Shown here one piece after another: positions 58,530-64,000 of a stretch of DNA of 64,000 nt. The notes under the pieces were generated by a model. The model searched no databases. It was not told the origin of the DNA and saw only the letters and a program-made list of their open reading frames with translations. A program made the position numbers and the translations under genes. Source of the stretch: Paenibacillus nanensis. GTDB lineage: Bacteria > Bacillota > Bacilli > Paenibacillales > Paenibacillaceae. Location: assembly GCF_003583765.1 (NCBI RefSeq), contig NZ_QXQA01000004.1, forward strand, positions 1 to 64,000, read 5' to 3'. Each line of letters starts with the position of its first letter. Position 1 is the first letter of the stretch.

Positions 58530-59705
58530 ATGAAAGTCGTGAAGCTGTACCTGCTGTTGCTGACGTTGACCGCGATGATCGGCTTATGCGCAAGTCCCGC
58601 CCTGTCAATCGACGCCGCGCCGGCTAATATTAGCACACATGCGAAGGCATCGGCTTTGATCGACGTTGAATCCGGCCGTCTCTTGTACAGCAGCCACGGC
58701 GATGAGCCGATGCGGATCGCCAGTCTGACGAAAATTATGACTGCAATTGTCGCAATCGAACACGGCAGATTAACGGATATGGTTAAGGTATCCAAACGGG
58801 CGGTCGGCAAAGAAGGCTCGTCCATCTATCTAAAGCTCGGCGAGAAGATGAGCTTGTCCAACTTGCTGTATGGCCTTATGCTTCGTTCTGGCAACGATGC
58901 GGCAACGGCCATCGCCGAACACGTCGGCGGCTCAGAAGAGGGCTTTGTCTACCTCATGAATGAAAAAGCTGCACAAATCGGACTTGCGAATTCGCATTTT
59001 ATGAATCCGCATGGCCTGGATCAGGAGGGTCACTATTCGACCGCAAATGATTTGGCCAAGCTTACGGCTTACGCGCTGAAAAACGAGGTATTCGCCGAAA
59101 TTGTGCGCACAAAAGTAAAAAGCGCGCCAAATCCGCATGAGAAATGGGATTACCGCTGGCGCAACAAAAATAAAATGCTGTCCATGTATGACGGCGCCGA
59201 TGGGGTAAAGACGGGTTATACCAAAAAAGCGCTTCGCTGCCTGGTCAGCTCGGCAACACGCAATGGCCAAAGGCTTGCCGCCGTCACGATCAATGACAGC
59301 GACGACTGGGCGGATCATAAGAAGCTTTTGGATTGGGGCTATCAGCATTTCCCTCTCCATACGATCGCAAGAAAAGGCGAGGAAATTGCCGGATATCCAT
59401 ATATTGTCGGACAAAGCTTCCGGTACCCGATGAGATCGGATGAAGAAGGCGGCATTCACAAAAAGCTCGTGTTAATCGACCCGGTTTCTACCGCTTACCG
59501 ATTAGGGGAACGAGGTAAGCTTGAAATATTCGTGAACGATCAACGTGTGGGGGCGGTGCCAGTCTACGATCAGGGGGACGTACGACTTCAGCAGCCGGAC
59601 CGCTCCGAGCGAAGCAAGCAGACGCTGGCGGATTTCCGGCGGTCGGCTGAGGAACATACGGTAGCAGGCCGATTTAAAAACTCGATACAAGCGCTTTTTC
59701 ATTAA
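58530..59705 (+). CDS. dacB: D-alanyl-D-alanine carboxypeptidase DacB (PBP5*)
   Basis: Mother-cell carboxypeptidase that lowers cross-linking of spore cortex. The 391 residues have a signal peptide (LYLLLLTLTAMIGLCASPALS), Ser65 in SLTK, SGN and KTGYT, and a beta domain with an amphipathic end. It is followed by spmA and spmB, the same three-gene set as B. subtilis. CATATACT at 58450-58457 resembles a SigE -10, but the -35 is poor. The ribosome site is GAGAGGAG. Confidence 0.93.
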   Translation: MKVVKLYLLLLTLTAMIGLCASPALSIDAAPANISTHAKASALIDVESGRLLYSSHGDEPMRIASLTKIMTAIVAIEHGRLTDMVKVSKRAVGKEGSSIYLKLGEKMSLSNLLYGLMLRSGNDAATAIAEHVGGSEEGFVYLMNEKAAQIGLANSHFMNPHGLDQEGHYSTANDLAKLTAYALKNEVFAEIVRTKVKSAPNPHEKWDYRWRNKNKMLSMYDGADGVKTGYTKKALRCLVSSATRNGQRLAAVTINDSDDWADHKKLLDWGYQHFPLHTIARKGEEIAGYPYIVGQSFRYPMRSDEEGGIHKKLVLIDPVSTAYRLGERGKLEIFVNDQRVGAVPVYDQGDVRLQQPDRSERSKQTLADFRRSAEEHTVAGRFKNSIQALFH

Positions 59706-59741
59706 ATTCCGCAAGTCTTTTTTTATGGGGGAGGAAAAACA

Positions 59742-60404
59742 ATGGTCAATTGGATCTGGTTGTTTTTTATCGTAATCAGCGTCGTTGTTGCGGCGTTTAA
59801 CGGCAAAATAGACACGGTGACGCAGGCGGCGTTCGAAGGAGCCAAATCCGGCGTCACGGTCAGCTTTGGCTTAATCAGCATTATGGTATTCTGGCTTGGG
59901 ATGATGCGTATCGCGGAGGACGCGGGATTGCTGGCGAAGCTGGCGAAAGCGCTTCGGCCGATCGTTCGCTGGCTATTCCCCGACATCCCGAAGGATCATC
60001 CCGCGCTAGGCTACATCATGAGCAATTTAAGCGCGAATCTTTTTGGACTTGGCAACGCGGCAACGCCGATGGGCATCAAAGCGATGCAGGAGCTTCAGAA
60101 GCTGAATCCGGATAAGGACACGGCTACGCCGGCCATGTGTACGCTGCTCGCGTTAAACACCTCCAGCATAACGATTGTTCCGACGACTCTTATCGCGATC
60201 CGCATGAATTACGGCTCCGCGAATCCGGCGGAAATTATCGGCACAACGCTGGCAGCCACTTTTGTCGCAACGGCTGCCGCAATCGCCGCCGACCGCTGGT
60301 ATCGCCGCCGCTCGCAAACTCCGCCTTCATCACCGCAATTACATCACGCAACGAAGCCTATAACCCCAGCAAGCCATACGTCGGGAGGTGGGGAAGTTGT
60401 ATGA
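59742..60404 (+). CDS. spmA: Spore maturation protein SpmA
   Basis: Integral membrane protein needed with SpmB for full core dehydration of spores. The 220 residues have about five helices (IWLFFIVISVVVAAFNG, GLISIMVFWLGMMRIAEDAG) and the nucleoside-recognition-type segment LGNAATPMGIKAMQELQ. The last 30 residues form a soluble polar tail. GGGGGAGG precedes the ATG. The 3' end overlaps spmB by eight bases. Confidence 0.92.
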   Translation: MVNWIWLFFIVISVVVAAFNGKIDTVTQAAFEGAKSGVTVSFGLISIMVFWLGMMRIAEDAGLLAKLAKALRPIVRWLFPDIPKDHPALGYIMSNLSANLFGLGNAATPMGIKAMQELQKLNPDKDTATPAMCTLLALNTSSITIVPTTLIAIRMNYGSANPAEIIGTTLAATFVATAAAIAADRWYRRRSQTPPSSPQLHHATKPITPASHTSGGGEVV

Positions 60405-60933
60405 GCTCTTCTCCAAAGTATCCGTATGGATGATTCCAGCCATTATCGTATTTATCCCGCTTTACGCGGCGCTTCGCCGCAAACAGCCGGTGTATGAAAC
60501 CTTCGTTGAAGGAGCCAAAGACGGGTTCGGCACCGCGATCTCGATTATTCCGCCGCTTGTCGGGATGATGGTGGCGATCAGCATGTTTAGAGCTTCTGGC
60601 GCAATGGAAATGATGCTTTCCGCCGTCCGTCCCGCATTCGATTATTTGGGCATACCGAGCGAAGTGCTGCCCCTTGGCATTTTAAGACCATTAACAGGAG
60701 CCGGCTCACTTGCGTTTACGGCAGATCTTATTCAAACTTATGGTCCCGATTCCATGATCGGACGAATCGCTTCCACCATTCAAGGAAGCACGGACACGAC
60801 CTTTTACGTGCTTACCGTTTATTTCGGCGCTGTTGCTGTCAGACGTACTCGTTACGCGCTTAAGGTTGGGCTTTTTTCCGATATTGTCGGCTTCTTTGCG
60901 GCGATCTTTATTTGCATGTACATATTCCGTTAA
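60397..60933 (+). CDS. spmB: Spore maturation protein SpmB
   Basis: Partner of SpmA. The 178 residues are largely membrane helices (SVWMIPAIIVFIPLYAAL, AISIIPPLVGMMVAISMF) with the conserved RPLTGAGSLAFTADLIQTYG and IQGSTDTTFYVLTVYFG. A GTG at 60388 and a TTG at 60397 can start it; the GGGAGG site sits eight bases before the TTG. Third gene of the dacB operon. Confidence 0.92.
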   Translation: MYELFSKVSVWMIPAIIVFIPLYAALRRKQPVYETFVEGAKDGFGTAISIIPPLVGMMVAISMFRASGAMEMMLSAVRPAFDYLGIPSEVLPLGILRPLTGAGSLAFTADLIQTYGPDSMIGRIASTIQGSTDTTFYVLTVYFGAVAVRRTRYALKVGLFSDIVGFFAAIFICMYIFR

Positions 60934-60939
60934 GCGAAC

Positions 60940-60968
60940 TTGTGCTTTGCCTCCTATATCGTTATGAT
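60940..60968 (+). promoter_or_regulatory. Possible promoter of rluB
   Basis: TTGTGC (60940-60945), a 17-base spacer and TATGAT (60963-60968), just after the spmB stop. Confidence 0.5.
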
Positions 60969-60987
60969 GTAGAGTGAGGTGAAAGCA

Positions 60988-61731
60988 GTGGAACGTTTAC
61001 AAAAAATATTGGCCCAAGCGGGGGTCGCTTCCCGGAGGAAATGCGAAGAGCTCATTTTGTCCGGCGCTGTCGAAGTGAACGGCGAGAAGGTTACGACCTT
61101 GGGCGTTAAAGCGGATCCGGCGACGGATGTCATTACGGTGAACGGAAAGCCCGTAAAAGGCGAGAAGAAGCTTTACATCATGATGAATAAGGTTAAGGGC
61201 GTTATTACAAGCGCCAAAGACCCGCAGGGGCGCAAAATCGTCACAGATTTTTTACCGGGTATCAAAGAGAGGGTTTATCCTGTCGGACGTCTGGATTACG
61301 ATACGGAAGGTTTGCTGCTGTTGACAAATGACGGCGACTTCGCGAATATGCTGACGCATCCGAGTCATCACGTGCCGAAAACCTACCTCGCTACCGTTAA
61401 GGGCATTCCTCACGGCTCCGCCCTGGAACAGCTTCAGAAAGGGATCCAGCTTGAGGACGGTATGACAGCTCCTGCGGAAGTGGAATACCATGACGTGGAT
61501 ACGGAAAAAAATGAGGCGACGATATCGATTACGATCTACGAAGGCCGCAACCGCCAAGTGCGCCGCATGTTCGATGCGATCAACCATAAAGTCATTCGTC
61601 TGAAGCGGATCAAGTTCGGCGATTTGGGGCTGCAGCAGCTGGGCAGAGGCAAGTACAGGCATCTAACGCCGCAAGAGGTGAAGGACCTGCTGGCCAGCGC
61701 CCGCAAGACACATAAAGTTCATAAAAAGTGA
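60988..61731 (+). CDS. rluB: 23S rRNA pseudouridine synthase RluB
   Basis: Converts a uridine of 23S rRNA helix 89 to pseudouridine. The 247 residues have an N-terminal S4 domain (ERLQKILAQAGVASRRKCEEL), catalytic Asp in VGRLDYDTEGLLLLTNDG, and EGRNRQVRRMFDAINHKV. GTG 60988 follows GAGGTG. B. subtilis YpuL occupies the same place between spmB and resA. Confidence 0.92.
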   Translation: MERLQKILAQAGVASRRKCEELILSGAVEVNGEKVTTLGVKADPATDVITVNGKPVKGEKKLYIMMNKVKGVITSAKDPQGRKIVTDFLPGIKERVYPVGRLDYDTEGLLLLTNDGDFANMLTHPSHHVPKTYLATVKGIPHGSALEQLQKGIQLEDGMTAPAEVEYHDVDTEKNEATISITIYEGRNRQVRRMFDAINHKVIRLKRIKFGDLGLQQLGRGKYRHLTPQEVKDLLASARKTHKVHKK

Positions 61732-61732
61732 G

Positions 61733-61760
61733 CGACGGCGGCATTTATTGCCGTCGACTT
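61733..61760 (+). terminator. Terminator after rluB
   Basis: CGACGGC (61733-61739), a 10-base loop, GCCGTCG (61750-61756), then ACTTTTC. The tail is short. Confidence 0.65.
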
Positions 61761-61765
61761 TTCGT

Positions 61766-61771
61766 TATAAT
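61766..61771 (+). promoter_or_regulatory. -10 box of resA
   Basis: TATAAT lies 45 bases before the resA start, immediately after the rluB terminator. No standard -35 is evident, because the upstream position is taken up by the hairpin. In B. subtilis resA is activated by ResD, so a weak -35 would be expected. Confidence 0.45.
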
Positions 61772-61815
61772 GAATCTAAAGTAGCTGGACGATAGAACTG
61801 GTGGTGAATACATAG

Positions 61816-62346
61816 ATGGGAAAATCGCGCAGAACGGTGCAGATCGTTATTTTGCTGGCCGTATTGGTCATTGGCGGATACGCGATATGGTCCGCTCTAT
61901 TCGGCGATGACAAGTCCGGCCCATTGGAGGCAGGAAGCGAGCCGCCGGCGTTTACGCTTGCGGATTTGAACGGAGGCACCGTAAGCTTGTCCGATTATAA
62001 GGGCAAACCCGTCGTTATCAATTTCTGGGGCTCCTTCTGTGAACCGTGCGTGAAGGAAATGCCGGAATTTGAGCGGCAATATACGAAATGGAAGGATAAG
62101 GATTTGGTTATACTGGCTATCAACTTGAGCGAAGACACCCTGACGGTGAACAACTTCGTGAAGCGCTTCGAGTTGACCTATCCGATTCTTCGCGATGTGA
62201 ACCGCAAGACGGAACGCAGCTACGGGCTGAGACAGTATCCGACAACATTTTTTGTCAAACCGGACGGCACGCTGATGGAGGTCGTTGTCGGCGGAATGCT
62301 GGAGAAAGACATCGATGAACGGGTAGAACGATTGCTGCAGCTGTAG
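61816..62346 (+). CDS. resA: Thiol-disulfide oxidoreductase ResA
   Basis: Membrane-anchored thioredoxin-like protein that reduces the haem-binding cysteines of apocytochrome c outside the cell. The 176 residues have an N-terminal membrane helix (VQIVILLAVLVIGGYAIW) and a TlpA-type fold with the redox pair Cys75-Glu-Pro-Cys78 in NFWGSFCEPC, and cis-proline in RQYPTTFFV. CEPC is the usual ResA motif. Directly upstream of resB. Confidence 0.94.
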   Translation: MGKSRRTVQIVILLAVLVIGGYAIWSALFGDDKSGPLEAGSEPPAFTLADLNGGTVSLSDYKGKPVVINFWGSFCEPCVKEMPEFERQYTKWKDKDLVILAINLSEDTLTVNNFVKRFELTYPILRDVNRKTERSYGLRQYPTTFFVKPDGTLMEVVVGGMLEKDIDERVERLLQL

Positions 62347-62358
62347 GAGGACGCTTAC

Positions 62359-64000
62359 GTGTTATCAATAGAAAATACAAAATGTGAATGCGGGCACCAG
62401 AACTCCGTAGGAACGGTGCTTTGCGAATCATGCGGGAAGCCGCTCGACAAGGAGCTGGCGAAATCCGAAGAACCGCTGGAGATGCGATATGACGGGGTTG
62501 CACGCAGGTCGCAGAAGAGCAACCCTTCGATTATCGACCGGATATGGAATTTTTTCTCTTCCGTTAAAATCGCGATCTATTTGATCGTCATCACGTTTGT
62601 GACGGCGATGCTGGGTACGATTTACCCGCAGGAGAATACGTTTATCAATCTTCCCGATCCTGCAAGCTACTATCAAGAGAATTACGGGATACTCGGGAAA
62701 ATCTATTATTTGCTCGGGTTATCTCATACCTACGAAAGCTGGTGGTTCATCGGCCTGCTCGTCATGATCGGCACGTCGCTCGTCATTTGCAGCTTGGACC
62801 GCGTGCTTCCGCTGTACCGCGCGCTGAAGAAGCAGCAGATCAGGAAGCATCACCAGTTTATTTTGCGTCAGAAAGCGGTTTATCGGGACCGGATTGAAGG
62901 CGACTCGAAGGAATGGGTGGCGAGCTACGGCGAGGCGCTGAAGAAAAAAGGCTACAAGGTGCACTTCGAGGAAGGCACAGGAACGGCATTGCTGGCGGAG
63001 AAAAACCGGTTCAGCAGATGGGGCCCTTATATTAATCATATCGGCCTTATTTTGTTCCTGCTTGCGATATTGGCCCGAAGCATTCCCGGCTGGCAGATGG
63101 ATACGTACATCAGTGTTCCTGACGGGGACACGGTGCAGATTGCCGGTACGAATTATTATTTGAAAAGCGAGAAGTTTACCGTTGAATTTTATACGGACGA
63201 TGAGCTGCCGGACGAGCTGAAGGGGACTGCCCGCGCCAAAAAGTACGAAACAAAAGCTATCCTGTACGAATGTGTAAGCAATTGCAGCGATCCGCTCAAG
63301 GAGCCTGTGCTCGAAGAGGTGAAAAAGGACGACATTACCGTCAACCATCCTCTCACCTATAAAGGCTTGAAGCTCTATCAGTTCGACTTCGACCTGACGC
63401 CGAGATTAAATTCCGTTAAGCCGGTGCTTGTCGACAAGCGAACGGGAGAGGTTTACGGGCCCTTCTATCTGCCGATGAAAGAAGCGGAAACTCAGCATAA
63501 GCTAGGGCCATTTACGCTTGACCTGATTGCGAACTATATGGAGTTTGCGCTGAACAGCGAAGGGAAGCCGACGACGTTATCCCGTGAGCCGAATGCTCCC
63601 GCTTTTGTATTTTCGGTGAAAGGACCTGGCCTTGCGGAGGATGGGGAGCCTTATATTTATTTCCCGATGCAGAAGGATAAGGTGAAATTCGCCCAGGATA
63701 CGATTAACCGAGAGCTGGCGGATAAAATCGAAATTCGCGTGGAAGGCATGGAGAACGTTGATTTTTCGGAGGCGACCACACATCTGAACGTCCGTATGGA
63801 CAAAGCGCTGCCATACCTGTGGATCGGTGCCGTCTTCTCGATGGTAGGATTAATTATGGGCTCTTACTGGCAGCATCGCCGCATTTGGCTTCGCGTTGAC
63901 GACGGCGAGCTTGCGCTTGGCGCCCATACGAACAAAAACTGGTTCGGCATGCGTTCGGACATTGCGAGCGCGCTTAAGAAAATCGGCGTTTCGGTCGATC
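62359..64000 (+). CDS. resB: Cytochrome c biogenesis protein ResB (3' end outside window)
   Basis: With ResC forms the system II haem ligase and exporter that joins haem to apocytochrome c. About 547 residues are in the window. A zinc-ribbon-like head, KCECGHQNSVGTVLCESCG, is followed by DRIWNFFSSVKIAIYLIVIT, further helices, a large outside domain, and a last helix near YLWIGAVFSMVGLIMG. The Cys-rich head is also present in B. subtilis ResB. GTG 62359 follows AGGAGG by eight bases. No stop occurs up to 64000. Confidence 0.92.
   Translation, partial: MLSIENTKCECGHQNSVGTVLCESCGKPLDKELAKSEEPLEMRYDGVARRSQKSNPSIIDRIWNFFSSVKIAIYLIVITFVTAMLGTIYPQENTFINLPDPASYYQENYGILGKIYYLLGLSHTYESWWFIGLLVMIGTSLVICSLDRVLPLYRALKKQQIRKHHQFILRQKAVYRDRIEGDSKEWVASYGEALKKKGYKVHFEEGTGTALLAEKNRFSRWGPYINHIGLILFLLAILARSIPGWQMDTYISVPDGDTVQIAGTNYYLKSEKFTVEFYTDDELPDELKGTARAKKYETKAILYECVSNCSDPLKEPVLEEVKKDDITVNHPLTYKGLKLYQFDFDLTPRLNSVKPVLVDKRTGEVYGPFYLPMKEAETQHKLGPFTLDLIANYMEFALNSEGKPTTLSREPNAPAFVFSVKGPGLAEDGEPYIYFPMQKDKVKFAQDTINRELADKIEIRVEGMENVDFSEATTHLNVRMDKALPYLWIGAVFSMVGLIMGSYWQHRRIWLRVDDGELALGAHTNKNWFGMRSDIASALKKIGVSVD

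Noticed and set aside
1..64000. Defence islands, prophage, toxin-antitoxin pairs, tRNA or rRNA genes
   Set aside because: None were recognised; apart from the left edge, gene order and content are those of a conserved core chromosome segment.

Overview
The window is a chromosomal segment of an endospore-forming Firmicute, most likely Paenibacillus or a close relative. The gene order follows the Bacillus subtilis stretch that runs spoIIIA - accBC - nusB - dxs - recN - spoIVB - spo0A - bkd - fur - xerD - deoB/punA - dacF/spoIIA/sigF - spoVA - lysA - ppiB - rib - scpAB - dacB - spm - resABC. The base composition is more GC-rich than B. subtilis, GTG and TTG starts are frequent, lipoate attachment uses LipB, and the bkd cluster lacks its B. 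subtilis regulator and ptb-bcd-buk part. There is no tRNA, rRNA, CRISPR array, prophage or defence island. Accessory DNA is confined to the left edge.

Layout. 1-720: left tip of an IS3-like element abutting a 51-bp tandem repeat array, then the promoter of lysC. 721-4402: aspartokinase II with an internal start for its small subunit, a DUF441 membrane protein, and comA/comB for sulfolactate synthesis. 4403-10302: yqhV and the complete spoIIIAA-AH operon for the mother-cell feeding channel. 10477-19816: accBC, the yqhY/amaP/DUF2273 envelope cassette, nusB, folD, xseAB, ispA and dxs. 19831-27239: a TlyA-type methyltransferase, an unknown membrane protein, argR, recN, spoIVB, spo0A and a diguanylate cyclase. 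27241-35840: two small reverse-strand genes, lpdV-bkdAA-bkdAB-bkdB-lipB, a 33-residue Prli42-like microprotein, a peptidase, an MciZ-like division inhibitor and nudF. 35955-43509: spoIIM, fur, ald, yqzK, xerD, deoB, punA, a Spo0E-like phosphatase and pdp. 43746-50967: dacF, spoIIAA-AB-sigF, spoVAA, spoVAB, spoVAF and lysA. 51021-64000: ppiB, an FMN riboswitch driving ribD-E-BA-H, scpAB, a DUF2953 protein, ytfJ, dacB, spmAB, rluB, resA and the 5' part of resB.

Sporulation dominates. The master regulator (Spo0A), a phosphatase that can restrain it (Spo0E-like), the first forespore sigma factor with its anti-sigma switch, engulfment (SpoIIM), the intercompartment channel (SpoIIIA), the pro-SigK checkpoint protease (SpoIVB), cortex maturation (DacB, DacF, SpmAB), germination and DPA proteins (SpoVA, YtfJ) and a mother-cell FtsZ inhibitor (MciZ-like) all lie here. 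Regulatory sequence fits this: a cluster of 0A boxes before spo0A, a close match to the SigH consensus with degenerate 0A boxes before spoIIAA, SigE-like promoters before spoIIIAA, mciZ and spoIIM, and a terminator at the end of sigF followed by a SigG-like promoter for spoVAA.

I found no clearly novel multi-gene system. The least explained items are the 51-bp repeat array with a doubled 102-bp period, the hairpin elements placed just before ribosome binding sites (inside the spoIIIA operon and before punA), the unknown protein between the TlyA-type gene and argR, the long leader between the FMN aptamer and its terminator, and the absence of spoVAC-AD-AE from the spoVA locus. All function calls rest on recognition of sequence and gene order; no database search was run.
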